Shown: positions 14,932 to 23,196, counted from the first letter of the stretch. The stretch: DNA of 27,929 nucleotides from JBAYSY01 sp041675885 (GCA_041675885.1 JBAYSY010000038.1:1-27929); one strand, 5' to 3'. Numbers and translations are program-made. Notes: generated from the letters alone by a model not told the origin.

Positions 14932-16926
14932 ATGGAACTGCCCGTCGCCCGCATCGCCGACTTTGCACTGGCGCTTGCGCTTGCGCTTTGCCTGCTGGCC
15001 GCCGTTCTGGCGGTGCAGGCGGGCCGCAGGCATGATGCGCTGCGGCTGGTGGCGGCGCGCAATGCCGTCTTCGCGGTGGCGGCGCTGGTCACCTTCGCCT
15101 TCGCGGTGCTGATCCGCGCCTTCGTGATCTCGGATTTCTCGCTGGCCTATGTCGCGCAGAACTCGAACCTCGACCTGCCGCTGATCTTCAAGCTGTCCGC
15201 TGCCTGGGGCGCGCATGAGGGGTCGCTGCTGATGTGGGCATGGTTCCTGGCGGTGCTGACGGCGGCGGCGGTGGCGCTGCACTGGCGCGACCATCCGCTG
15301 TCGATGCCCTGGGTGATCGCCACGCTCGCGCTGGTGCAGGCAGGCTTCCTGGCGCTGGTCGTTCTGCTGTCGAACCCCTTCGCCACGCTCGCGCCGGTTC
15401 CGGCCGACGGGCGCGACCTGAACCCGCTGCTTCAGGATCTCGCGCTCGCCTTCCATCCGCCCATGCTCTATCTGGGCTATGTCGGCTTCACCATTCCCTT
15501 CGCCTTCGCCGTCGCGGCGCTGGTCCGGCTGCATGTGGGGGTGGAGTGGGTCACCGCGGTCCGCCGCTGGACGCTGTTTTCCTGGACCGCGCTGACCACC
15601 GGCATCGTCTTCGGCGGCTACTGGGCCTATTACGAACTGGGCTGGGGCGGCTGGTGGGCCTGGGATCCGGTCGAGAACGCCTCGCTCATGCCGTGGCTCA
15701 CGGGGACGGCGCTGCTGCATTCGATGATGGCGCAGGAAAAGCGCCGCATGTTCCGGCTGTGGAACGTGTTCCTGGTGGTGGCGACCTTCATGCTGACGCT
15801 GCTGGGCGCGTTTCTGGTGCGTTCGGGCGTGCTGACCTCGGTTCATTCCTTCGCCGTCGATCCGGCGCGGGGGGCCTATATCCTGGTCTTCATGGCGCTG
15901 GCCATGGTGGCGGGCTTCGGCCTTGTCATCTGGCGGGCCGACGCGATCGGGTCCGAGGCCGAGGTGGAAAACCCGCTCTCGCGCGAGGCGGGGCTGCTGG
16001 CGAACAACGTGCTTCTGCTGATCGCCGCGCTGATCGTGATGATCGGCACGCTGTTCCCGCTGGGGGTCGAGGTGCTGACCGGCGACCGGATCAGCGTCGC
16101 CGCGCCCTATTTCAACCGGGTGATGGTGCCGCTGTTTCTGGTGATCGTGGTGCTGATGGCGCTGGGCCCGGCGGTGCCGTGGCGCGGGATGCCGGTGGCG
16201 CGCTTTCCGCGCCAGTTCCGGCTGCCGCTGGGTGTGGCGCTGGCCACGGGGGCGGCTGTGCTGGTGCTGGGGCAGCGCGATGCGCTGACGCTGGTGGCGG
16301 TGATCGTGACCGCCTTCGCCGCGGCGGCGGTGCTGGCCGATCTCGGCCGTTCGATCGCCGCCCGGCGCAAGGTGGCGGGCGGCGGCTGGGCTGCGGCGGT
16401 GCTTGCGGCGCTGGTGCAGGGGCGGCGGCGCACCGGCGGGCTGATCGTGCATCTGGGGATCGTGATCATGGCGGCGGGGATGATCGGCTCGGGCCTGTTC
16501 CAGCAGGCGCGGACGCTGCATCTGGCACCCGGGCAGGCCACGCGGGTCCATGATCTGACGCTGACCCTGCGCGGGCTGGAGACGGTCGAGGAGTCGAACT
16601 GGATCGGCCGGGTCGCCCGGTTCTCGGTCTCGCGCGGGGGCGAGGTGGTGGGGGTTCTTTCCCCCGAGGTGCGCTTCTACCCGGTGCGCGAGATGACCAC
16701 GACCGAGGTCGCCATCCGGTCGGAGCTTGCGGGCGATCTGTATATCTTCTTCGGTGGCGAGCAGGATGGCGCCATCGTCGCGCAGGTCTACTGGAACCCG
16801 CTGGTGGGCTGGGTCTGGGTCGGCTGGCTGGTGCTGATCGCGGGTTCGGCCCTGTCGCTGACCGAGCCGCACGCAATGCGCCGCCGCCGCGCCGCACCGG
16901 CCGCGCAGGAGGTGCCCGCCGAATGA
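14932..16926 (+). CDS. ccmF: Cytochrome c heme lyase subunit CcmF
   Basis: 664 aa, many membrane spans. CcmF with CcmH and CcmI attaches heme, delivered by CcmE, to CxxCH sites in the periplasm. Visible family marks are WGAHEGSLLMWAWF near residue 90 and the heme-handling WWD motif, WWAWDPVENAS at 241-251. The C-terminal domain contains LYIFFGGEQDG before the final span. An upstream in-frame GTG at 14926 overlaps the mocR stop; the ATG at 14932 is preferred because it has AAGGGGG at the right distance and fits the usual CcmF N terminus. It follows mocR by 2 bp and overlaps ccmG by ATGA. Confidence 0.97.
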   Translation: MELPVARIADFALALALALCLLAAVLAVQAGRRHDALRLVAARNAVFAVAALVTFAFAVLIRAFVISDFSLAYVAQNSNLDLPLIFKLSAAWGAHEGSLLMWAWFLAVLTAAAVALHWRDHPLSMPWVIATLALVQAGFLALVVLLSNPFATLAPVPADGRDLNPLLQDLALAFHPPMLYLGYVGFTIPFAFAVAALVRLHVGVEWVTAVRRWTLFSWTALTTGIVFGGYWAYYELGWGGWWAWDPVENASLMPWLTGTALLHSMMAQEKRRMFRLWNVFLVVATFMLTLLGAFLVRSGVLTSVHSFAVDPARGAYILVFMALAMVAGFGLVIWRADAIGSEAEVENPLSREAGLLANNVLLLIAALIVMIGTLFPLGVEVLTGDRISVAAPYFNRVMVPLFLVIVVLMALGPAVPWRGMPVARFPRQFRLPLGVALATGAAVLVLGQRDALTLVAVIVTAFAAAAVLADLGRSIAARRKVAGGGWAAAVLAALVQGRRRTGGLIVHLGIVIMAAGMIGSGLFQQARTLHLAPGQATRVHDLTLTLRGLETVEESNWIGRVARFSVSRGGEVVGVLSPEVRFYPVREMTTTEVAIRSELAGDLYIFFGGEQDGAIVAQVYWNPLVGWVWVGWLVLIAGSALSLTEPHAMRRRRAAPAAQEVPAE

Positions 16927-17483
16927 CCGAGGCCGCCCCCCTCACCCCGCCCCGCCGCCGCTGGCGCCTGCCGCTGGCGCTGGGGCTTGCGCTGCTTTTG
17001 GTGTTGCTGGGCGTCGGCCTAACCCGCGATCCTTCGCATGTGCCCTCGGCGCTGGTCGGCCGCGCCATGCCCGCCTTCGATCTGCCGGTGCTGGGGGGCG
17101 AGGGGGCGCTGGTGTCGGCCGAGGCCGAGGGTCGGCCGCTGATCGTGAACTTCTGGGCTTCGTGGTGCCCTTCGTGCCGGGACGAACATCCGGTGCTGAT
17201 CGACCTGGGCCTGCGTGCCCGCATGGGCGGAGAGTTCGCCATCGCCGGGGTCAATTCCCGCGACACGCCCGCGAATGCGCGGGTCTTTCTCGACCGCGAG
17301 GGGCATTTCCCCTATGCCTCGGGGATGGACCCGCGCGGGCGCACCGGGATCGACTTCGGCGTCTACGGGATGCCCGAGACCTTCTTTGTCGATGCCGGGG
17401 GCATCGTCCGCGCCCGCCATCCGGGGCCGCTGACACCCCGGGTGCTGGAACGCTACCTGCCGCTGATCGGGGTGGCGCCATGA
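16923..17483 (+). CDS. ccmG: Thiol:disulfide interchange protein CcmG/DsbE
   Basis: 186 aa, membrane-anchored thioredoxin-fold reductase. A single N-terminal segment (about 15-33) tethers it to the inner membrane. The active site is WASWCPSC (C82, C85), and the cis-proline is P151 in YGMPETFFVD. It reduces apocytochrome and CcmH cysteines so that heme can be attached. The ATG at 16923 overlaps the ccmF stop (ATGA) and its own stop overlaps ccmH in the same way, showing translational coupling along the operon. Confidence 0.95.
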   Translation: MTEAAPLTPPRRRWRLPLALGLALLLVLLGVGLTRDPSHVPSALVGRAMPAFDLPVLGGEGALVSAEAEGRPLIVNFWASWCPSCRDEHPVLIDLGLRARMGGEFAIAGVNSRDTPANARVFLDREGHFPYASGMDPRGRTGIDFGVYGMPETFFVDAGGIVRARHPGPLTPRVLERYLPLIGVAP

Positions 17484-17908
17484 TCCGGCTGGCGCTTCTC
17501 GCGTGGCTTGTTCTGGCGCTGCCGGTGGCGGCGCAGATCGTTGCCGAGGCGCCCGACGAGGCGCGGGTGCGGGCACTGGCCGCCACCCTGCGCTGCCCGG
17601 TCTGCCAGAGCGAGAGCCTGCTGGAATCGCAGGCCACCACCGCGCGCGAGATGATGGTTCTCCTGCGCGAGCAGGTGGCCGAAGGCCGCAGCGATGCCGA
17701 GATCGTCGGGTTCTTCCGCGCCCGCTACGGGAACTTCGTCACGCTCGCCCCGCCGCCCACGGCGGCCGGGCGGCTGATATGGGCGGTGCCGGGGCTGCTG
17801 CTGGCGGCCGGGGCGCTGGTCTGGCTGCGGGCGATCCGCCGCAGGCCCGGGGCCGCACCGTCGCAGGCCCCGCTGGACGAGGCCCGGCTGCGGGAGATGG
17901 GGCCATGA
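17480..17908 (+). CDS. ccmH: Cytochrome c maturation protein CcmH (CcmL/CycL type)
   Basis: 142 aa. A signal-like hydrophobic N terminus (1-19) is followed by a periplasmic domain with the LRCPVCQ motif (C39, C42), the redox pair that handles apocytochrome thiols, and a membrane segment at about 100-120. This short form equals the N-terminal half of E. coli CcmH, with the TPR half encoded separately as ccmI, as usual in alphaproteobacteria. The start is fixed by the ATGA overlap with ccmG; a longer upstream frame is a ccmG shadow. Confidence 0.95.
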   Translation: MIRLALLAWLVLALPVAAQIVAEAPDEARVRALAATLRCPVCQSESLLESQATTAREMMVLLREQVAEGRSDAEIVGFFRARYGNFVTLAPPPTAAGRLIWAVPGLLLAAGALVWLRAIRRRPGAAPSQAPLDEARLREMGP

Positions 17909-18894
17909 GTTTCGCGCTTGCCGCAAGTCTGGTGATGCTGGCCGCTCTGGGCGCGGTGGCCATGCCGCTGCTGCGCGGCCGGGCGGCGCCCATGGGCCGC
18001 GGGCTTGAGGACGAGACCCCGGTTCACCGCTGGCAGGCCGAGCGCGGGCGGCTGATCGGCCAGTTGCGCGACAACGACCTTGCGCTGGCCGAGGGGCGGA
18101 TCGGCGCGGAAACCCACCGGCTCAATGCCACCCGGCTGGGGGCCGAGGCCGAGGCGGCGGTGGCCGCGCTGCGTTCGGCCCGGGCGGAACTGGCGGGCGA
18201 CGGGATGCAGCCCCGCCCGCGCCCGCATCCGGCGGCGACTGCGGCGGGGCTGGGTCTGGTCGTGCTGGCGACGCTGGCGGCGATGCAGGTGGCGCGCTGG
18301 CAGGATATCGACCTGACCGGCAGCCCCCATGCCGACGGGCGCATCCCGCTGGACATCGCCGGGGCGCCGGAGGCCCTGACCATGCCGCCGGTCTCCGCAG
18401 GGGACGGTGCGGCCCCCGATGTGACCGCCGCCGATATCTCCGCCATGGTCGCGGGGCTGGAGGCTCGGGTGGATGCGGGCGGCGCCGGGGCGGACGAGAT
18501 CAAGATGCTCCTGCGCAGCTACGACACGCTGGGCCGGATGGACGATGCCCGCGCGGTGCTTGGCGCGGCGCTGCTGCGGTTCCCCGACGATACCGACTTC
18601 CAGCTTGGCTATCTGCGCGCGGTGATCGACGCGCCCGATGGCCAGCTTTCGGGCGAGGCGCTGCCGGACGCGCTGCCGGTGGCCGAACGGTTGGTCGCCG
18701 CGCTCCCCGATCTTCTGGAGGCGCGCTGGTATCGCAGCCTGCTGCTGGTGCGCGCGGGCCGCAGCGACGAGGCCCGCACCGAACTGATGTGGATGACCCC
18801 GCATCTGCCGCCCGGCAGCCCGGCCGGGCAGGCGGTGGCCGCGCTGCTCGCGGAACTGGCGGCTGCGGCGGGCGGGGCCATGCCACGCGACTGA
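17905..18894 (+). CDS. ccmI: Cytochrome c maturation protein CcmI (CycH)
   Basis: 329 aa. Two membrane segments (about 1-22 and 111-130) flank a charged cytoplasmic loop with a coiled-coil look. The periplasmic C-terminal half is helical and TPR-like, and in relatives it holds apocytochrome c by its C-terminal helix and presents it to CcmFH. The motif VHRWQAERGRLIGQLRDN in the loop is typical. The start overlaps the ccmH stop (ATGA). The coding frame ends at 18894, 22 bp before a small ORF that precedes ccmE. Confidence 0.93.
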   Translation: MSFALAASLVMLAALGAVAMPLLRGRAAPMGRGLEDETPVHRWQAERGRLIGQLRDNDLALAEGRIGAETHRLNATRLGAEAEAAVAALRSARAELAGDGMQPRPRPHPAATAAGLGLVVLATLAAMQVARWQDIDLTGSPHADGRIPLDIAGAPEALTMPPVSAGDGAAPDVTAADISAMVAGLEARVDAGGAGADEIKMLLRSYDTLGRMDDARAVLGAALLRFPDDTDFQLGYLRAVIDAPDGQLSGEALPDALPVAERLVAALPDLLEARWYRSLLLVRAGRSDEARTELMWMTPHLPPGSPAGQAVAALLAELAAAAGGAMPRD

Positions 18895-18916
18895 TGGAAA
18901 GCACGGAGGGCGCAGG

Positions 18917-19036
18917 ATGGACACAGGTTGCACGGCCGGAACCCGCCGGATGCATGATGCCGCGATGATGGAGGCGCCGGTCGCCAGGCCGGACGGCTGC
19001 CGGCAGGCCCTGCAACTGCCGAGGGCGCGGCCATGA
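18917..19036 (+). CDS. Possible 39-aa small protein between ccmI and ccmE
   Basis: A 40-codon frame (MDTGCTAGTRRMHDAAMMEA and 19 more residues) starts at 18917 after GGAGGGCGCAGG and stops in an ATGA overlap with ccmE (ATG at 19033). Those two marks match the coupling used by the other ccm genes here. The product would be soluble and basic with two Cys and no membrane segment, so it is not CcmD. An alternative 24-codon frame begins at 18894 in the ccmI stop. It may act only as a leader that couples ccmE translation. Confidence 0.35.
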   Translation: MDTGCTAGTRRMHDAAMMEAPVARPDGCRQALQLPRARP

Positions 19037-19449
19037 GGGGGCGGCTGACCAGACGCCGCCGCATCCGGCTGGTCATCGCGGCGGCGGTGCTGCTGGCGGT
19101 ATCGGCGGCGCTGTTCGGCTATGCCTTTCGCGACGGGATCCAGTTCTTCCGCACCCCCTCGCAGGTCGCCGTGGCCCCGCCCGGCCCGGACGAGACCTTC
19201 CGCATCGGCGGCATGGTCGAACCCGGCAGCGTCCTGCGCAGCGGCAGCCGGGTGGAGTTCCGCGTCACCGACGGCGAGGCGGCGATCCCCGTCGCCTTCA
19301 CCGGCATCACCCCCGACCTGTTCCGCGAGGGCGAGGGAGTCATCGCCACCGGCAAGCTGATCGGCGGCACGGTGCAGGCGACCGAGGTGCTCGCCCGCCA
19401 CGACGAGGAATACGTCCCGCGCGAACTTGCCGGGATGGACCTGCCCTGA
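19033..19449 (+). CDS. ccmE: Heme chaperone CcmE (CycJ)
   Basis: 138 aa. A single N-terminal anchor (about 11-30) is followed by an OB-fold periplasmic domain. The covalent heme-binding His is H123 in LARHDEEYVPRE, with the axial-ligand Tyr at Y127, both intact. CcmE takes heme from CcmC and passes it to CcmF. Here it comes last, after ccmI, whereas it more often precedes or sits directly beside ccmF. ccmA, ccmB, ccmC and ccmD are not in the window and must be elsewhere for the system to work. Confidence 0.96.
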   Translation: MRGRLTRRRRIRLVIAAAVLLAVSAALFGYAFRDGIQFFRTPSQVAVAPPGPDETFRIGGMVEPGSVLRSGSRVEFRVTDGEAAIPVAFTGITPDLFREGEGVIATGKLIGGTVQATEVLARHDEEYVPRELAGMDLP

Positions 19450-19641
19450 TCCCCGTGCAGGGAAATCCGTTGCATCCTGCCGCCTTGGCCGGGGCGGGAT
19501 GTTCGCGGGCAGTGAGGCGTGCAATTTTGCCCGGAGCGCCCCGCCCGGAACAGCCGCTTCAGCGCCGCCGGGCAGCGGCCGACCGCCCCTGTCTGGATGA
19601 ATTCTGTTATTGTGGTTACCGGCGGCGATCCCGTGACCGCC

Positions 19642-19661
19642 CCGGGGTCTGTTTACCCCGG
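19642..19661. other. Hairpin in the 296-bp ccmE-MFS gap
   Basis: CCGGGGT (19642-19648) and ACCCCGG (19655-19661) form a 7-bp stem with a 6-base loop, about 190 bp after ccmE and 85 bp before the transporter start. No T-run follows, so it is only a weak terminator candidate. The rest of 19450-19745 shows no gene; an AT-richer patch (about 19596-19620, TGAATTCTGTTATTGTGG) may belong to the transporter promoter. Confidence 0.4.
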
Positions 19662-19745
19662 CATCCTTCGCGGCTACTGCTGTGCCTTGAACGCGCGGGT
19701 CCGACCCCCATGGTCCGGCCCCAGACAAAGCCGAAAGCAGCAGAC

Positions 19746-20951
19746 ATGACGACCGCGAACATCGCCATGGACCGCCCCAGAACCCATATGGCCGTGCTGG
19801 TCATTCTGGGGGCGACCCATCTTCTGAACGACCTGATGCAATCGCTGATCCCGGCGGTCTATCCGATCCTGCGCGAAACCCATGCGCTGGATTTCGTGCA
19901 GATCGGCCTGATCACCCTGACCTTTCAGGTCGCCGGGTCGCTGTTGCAGCCGGTCATCGGGATGGTGACCGACCGCCACCCCGCGCCCTATTCGCCGGTG
20001 GTGGGCATGATGTTTACCTTTTCGGGTCTGGTCAGCCTCGCCTTTGCCCAGAGCTATGCGGGGATCCTTCTGTCGGTCGCGCTGATCGGCATCGGTTCGT
20101 CGATCTTCCACCCCGAGGCGACGCGGATGGCGCGCTATGCCGCCGGCGGGCGGCAGGGGCTGGCGCAGGGCATCTTTCAGGTGGGCGGTCAGGCGGGCGG
20201 GGCGCTGGGGCCGGTGTTCGCCGCGCTGATCATCGTGCCATGGGGCCAGCCGAGCCTTGCGTGGTTCGCCGTCGCCGCGCTGCTTGCGATGCTGCTGCTG
20301 GGCTGGATCGGCAGCAAGCAACGCCAGATCAGCGCCGAATTCGCGGCGATGCGGGCCAATGGCAGGAAGGCCGGGGCCGTGGTGCATCATGCGCCGCTGA
20401 CCATCGGCATCGGGCTGGTGGTGCTCACGCTGCTGATGTTCTCCAAGAACGCCTATAACGAAAGCTTCCGGTCGTTCTACACCTTCTACCTGATGGAGCG
20501 GTTCGGCCTGTCGATCCCCTCGGCGCAGATGATGCTGTTCGTCTTCCTGCTGGCCGCCGCGGTGGGGGTGCTGATCGGTGGCATCGTCGGCGACCGGATC
20601 GGGCGCTACCGCGTGATCTGGATCTCGGTGCTGGGGCCCCTGCCGCTGACGCTGCTGCTGCCGCATGTCGATCTGTTCTGGACCGGGGTGCTGACGGTGG
20701 CGATCAACCTGATCATGGCCAGCGCCTTCGCCTCGATCCTGATCTACGCGATCGAACTTCTGCCGAACCGGATCGGGCTGATCGGCGGGCTGTTCTACGG
20801 GCTGAATTTCGGCCTGGGCGGCATCGCGGCGGCGATCCTCGGCGGGCTGGCCGACAGCTACGGGGTGGAAGCGATCTACCGGCTTTGCGCCTTCCTGCCG
20901 CTGGCCGGTCTGCTCACATGGTTCCTGCCGAGGATCGAGGAGGGCGGCTGA
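19746..20951 (+). CDS. MFS transporter, Fsr (fosmidomycin resistance)-like
   Basis: 401 aa with about twelve hydrophobic spans. It has the MFS motif-A-like loop GMVTDRHPAP between spans 2 and 3, a second copy GGIVGDRIGRYRVIW in the C half, and IGSSIFHPEATRMA, the FHPE signature of the Fsr subfamily. Family members export fosmidomycin or related small molecules, but most have unknown substrates. The start at 19746 is chosen because the hydrophobic core begins soon after; the frame is open further upstream without a ribosome site. It is followed 44 bp later by the PaiB-like gene in the same direction. Confidence 0.85.
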   Translation: MTTANIAMDRPRTHMAVLVILGATHLLNDLMQSLIPAVYPILRETHALDFVQIGLITLTFQVAGSLLQPVIGMVTDRHPAPYSPVVGMMFTFSGLVSLAFAQSYAGILLSVALIGIGSSIFHPEATRMARYAAGGRQGLAQGIFQVGGQAGGALGPVFAALIIVPWGQPSLAWFAVAALLAMLLLGWIGSKQRQISAEFAAMRANGRKAGAVVHHAPLTIGIGLVVLTLLMFSKNAYNESFRSFYTFYLMERFGLSIPSAQMMLFVFLLAAAVGVLIGGIVGDRIGRYRVIWISVLGPLPLTLLLPHVDLFWTGVLTVAINLIMASAFASILIYAIELLPNRIGLIGGLFYGLNFGLGGIAAAILGGLADSYGVEAIYRLCAFLPLAGLLTWFLPRIEEGG

Positions 20952-20995
20952 AGCCATGCGGCAGGCCGCACCATATCCGCCAGCGAGGTAACGTC

Positions 20996-21646
20996 ATGTA
21001 TGTCCCGCCCCATTTCGACGAATCCCGCCCCGAGGTTCTGTTCGACCTGATCGAGCGGAACCCGCTCGGCATCCTGGTCTCGAACGGTCCCGGCGGTCTC
21101 GACGCCAACCATATCCCGTTCCACCTGACCCGCGGTCAGGGGCCGCACGGCACCCTGAGCTGCCATGTCGCGCGCAGCAACCCGCTGTGGCAGGAGCTGG
21201 GCGACGGGGACGAGGTGCTGGTCGTCTTCCGGGCGGCGCACGCTTATATCTCGCCGCAATGGTATCCCAGCAAGCAGGAGTTCCACAGGCAGGTGCCAAG
21301 CTGGAACTACATTGTCGCTCATGCCCATGGCCGGGTGACCGTCCGCGACGAGGAACCCTTCGTGCGCCGGAACGTCGCCCTGCTGACCAGAACCCATGAG
21401 GCGTCGCAGCCGGTGCCGTGGAAGATGGGCGATGCCCCGCGCGATTTCACCGACATGATGCTGAAGGCGGTTGTCGGCCTTGAGATCGGGATCACCCGCC
21501 TTGTCGGCAAGGCCAAGCTCAGCCAGAACAAGGAAATCCGGGACATGGAAGGGGCGGGCCACGCCCTGCGCGAACAGGGCGACGGGGCGATCGGCGAGGC
21601 GATGCTTGCCGCCGCGCGCGCCAGGGCGGATACGCCGGGCGGCTGA
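20996..21646 (+). CDS. FMN-binding PaiB-like protein (negative transcriptional regulator family)
   Basis: 216 aa. The N terminus MYVPPHFDE, the DANHIPFHL segment, AYISPQWYPSK and VPSWNYIVAHAHG are the conserved blocks of the PaiB family, which has a split-barrel flavin-binding fold. PaiB of Bacillus was described as a regulator of protease and sporulation genes; direct DNA binding is unclear for the family and an enzymatic or heme/flavin-handling role is also possible. The ATG at 20996 follows GAGGTAA. Likely cotranscribed with the MFS gene. It converges on the cbb3 cluster. Confidence 0.88.
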   Translation: MYVPPHFDESRPEVLFDLIERNPLGILVSNGPGGLDANHIPFHLTRGQGPHGTLSCHVARSNPLWQELGDGDEVLVVFRAAHAYISPQWYPSKQEFHRQVPSWNYIVAHAHGRVTVRDEEPFVRRNVALLTRTHEASQPVPWKMGDAPRDFTDMMLKAVVGLEIGITRLVGKAKLSQNKEIRDMEGAGHALREQGDGAIGEAMLAAARARADTPGG

Positions 21647-21673
21647 ACCCGGAACGGGCAGGCGCCGGGACGC

Positions 21674-21696
21674 GGCAGGGTTTCCCGCCCCCTGCC
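21674..21696. terminator. Possible bidirectional terminator between paiB-like and CBS genes
   Basis: GGCAGGG (21674-21680) and CCCTGCC (21690-21696) form a perfect 7-bp stem with a 9-base loop in the 71-bp convergent gap. A short TTT lies in the loop rather than after the stem, so it is not a textbook intrinsic terminator. Confidence 0.4.
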
Positions 21697-21717
21697 CCCG
21701 ACCCATCGGCGGGCGTC

Positions 21718-22161
21718 CTAGCGGTATCCGATGCCGGTCACGTAATCCATCAGCAGGCTTTCCTCCTGCTCCCGTTCCGCGAGAAGGGTTTCGAGAACAT
21801 CGTGCGCGCCCAGCACGCCGACCGGACGGCCGCCGGCGTCCATGACCGGCAGATGGGTGAAGCCGGTCCGCTTCATCCGGTCCCAGATCTCGTCCGCCGC
21901 TTCCGTCGGGCGGCAGGCGGTCACCGGGGCGGTCATCGCGGTTCCGATGGTTTCGGCGCAGGTGCAGCCGGTGCAGCGGCTGATGCGCGTCACGATATCG
22001 GTGCGGCTGACGACCCCCGTCATGCACCCCGCCGCGTCGCAGACGACGATCAGCCGCGTCTCGTGGTTGCCGAACAATCCCGCGGCGGTGGTCAGACGTG
22101 CCCCGTCGCCGATGGTGACGAGACGCCGCCGCGCGGTCGCAAGCAGGGTTTCGGAAATCAT
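21718..22161 (-). CDS. CBS-domain pair protein with cysteine cluster
   Basis: 147 aa with two CBS motifs: residues ~8-60 (LIVVCDAAGCMTGVVSRTDIV) and ~77-130 (HLPVMDAGGRPVGVLGAHDVL). Between them lies the cluster CTGCTC (C63, C66, C68), and further Cys are at 41, 46 and 83. CBS pairs bind adenine nucleotides; the cysteines suggest a metal or redox input, which is inference. The ATG at 22161 follows GGAGGA and overlaps the ccoS stop (ATGA), making it the last gene of the cbb3 operon. A longer frame to 22536 is a shadow of ccoS and its neighbour. Confidence 0.87.
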   Translation of the reverse strand: MISETLLATARRRLVTIGDGARLTTAAGLFGNHETRLIVVCDAAGCMTGVVSRTDIVTRISRCTGCTCAETIGTAMTAPVTACRPTEAADEIWDRMKRTGFTHLPVMDAGGRPVGVLGAHDVLETLLAEREQEESLLMDYVTGIGYR

Positions 22162-22391
22162 CCGCCGTCCTCCGGGCCTTGCCGCCGCTTTCCGGGGTCG
22201 GAACCGCCTGTCCGGGCGCGGGCCGTCTTGTGGTTGTCCTCCATCACGGGCGGCCGTTCCGGCGCGATCACCCGCCATGCGTTGCCTTCCGGGTCTTCGA
22301 ACTGGCCCCGGCGCATCGCCCAGAAGAAGGCGCCGAGGCCGATCAGCCCCATGCCGAGCGACAGCGGGACAAGCACCAGCAGCGCCGTCAT
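22158..22391 (-). CDS. ccoS: cbb3-type cytochrome oxidase assembly protein CcoS
   Basis: 77 aa. The N-terminal membrane segment is followed by the family signature GAFFWAMRRGQFEDPEGNAW. CcoS is needed to incorporate heme b and CuB into CcoN. The start at 22391 overlaps the stop of the DUF2189 gene (ATGA), and its stop overlaps the CBS gene. The tail after residue ~45 is longer and more charged than the core family. It normally follows ccoI; here ccoG, ccoH and ccoI are missing from the operon. Confidence 0.9.
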   Translation of the reverse strand: MTALLVLVPLSLGMGLIGLGAFFWAMRRGQFEDPEGNAWRVIAPERPPVMEDNHKTARARTGGSDPGKRRQGPEDGG

Positions 22392-23188
22392 GCCCCCGCC
22401 CCGCCGATTGCCCGCCAGGCGTGCCACGTCCCGTATCCCAGCACCGGGAACACCACCGCCAGCGCCAGCAGGCCGGTTGCCGCCGACAGCGCCATTCCGG
22501 CGGCGACGATCGCGCCCCAGGCAAGGCAGGGGGCAAGGTTGGCGGTGGTCATGGCAAAACTCAGCCCCATCGCCGTCAAAGCGTCGTTCTGTCCGGCCAG
22601 CAGCATCGGCACGGAAAACAGGCTGAGCGCGAAGGCGAAGGCGGCGAACAGCCCGCCCACCAGCGTCCCGGTGACCAGAAGCGCCCAGCCGCGCGGCGTG
22701 GTGAACAGGTTGATCACCGCATCCTCCGCGCCCGGAAACGGCGCAAGGCCGAAGAACAGCGCATAAAGCAGATCGGCCGCCCGCAGCCAGAACAGCACCA
22801 GCAGCGCCAGCATCAGCCCCGCATAGGCAAGCTGCCCGCCCGATTCCGGCCGCACCGCCAGCATCCGGTGCAGGCCCGTCGGCCTGCCTTCGCCCAGACT
22901 CCGGGCCTGTTCATATAGCCCCAGCGCCAGGAACGGGCCGATGATCAGGAAACCCGCGATCGCGGGCAGGGCGAGGTAAAGCAGCCCCATCGCCCGCAAC
23001 CCCCACAGCACCGCATAGGACAGCAGCACGAGGAAGATCCCATAGGCAAGGCTTTGCCCCGGCGCCCTGCGCAGGTCGCGCCACCCGGCGGCAAGCCAGC
23101 CGAGCGCGGTGCGCGCGGGCAGGCCCCGCGCCAGCGTCGAGGCCGGGCGCTGCGGCGGGCGGAGGGTGGGAAGCGGTTCCAGCATCAT
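22388..23188 (-). CDS. DUF2189-family integral membrane protein
   Basis: 266 aa with about six hydrophobic spans and a conserved-looking N-terminal region (GWLAAGWRDLRRAPGQSLAYG, then IIGPFLALGLYEQARSLGEG), as expected for DUF2189. The function of the family is unknown; members are often encoded near cbb3 oxidase genes. The ATGATG at 23183-23188 follows GAAAGGTCC; the open frame extends to 23398 but that part overlaps the 53-aa gene and ccoP. It sits between the small membrane protein and ccoS in a tightly coupled operon. Confidence 0.85.
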   Translation of the reverse strand: MMLEPLPTLRPPQRPASTLARGLPARTALGWLAAGWRDLRRAPGQSLAYGIFLVLLSYAVLWGLRAMGLLYLALPAIAGFLIIGPFLALGLYEQARSLGEGRPTGLHRMLAVRPESGGQLAYAGLMLALLVLFWLRAADLLYALFFGLAPFPGAEDAVINLFTTPRGWALLVTGTLVGGLFAAFAFALSLFSVPMLLAGQNDALTAMGLSFAMTTANLAPCLAWGAIVAAGMALSAATGLLALAVVFPVLGYGTWHAWRAIGGAGA

Positions 23189-23196
23189 CGGACCTT

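Noticed and set aside
14857..16872. 671-codon minus-strand frame opposite ccmF
   Set aside because: Gln/Arg/His-rich shadow of the clearly real ccmF.
17725..20957. Long minus-strand frames opposite ccmI, ccmE and the MFS gene
   Set aside because: Shadows with biased composition crossing real gene boundaries.
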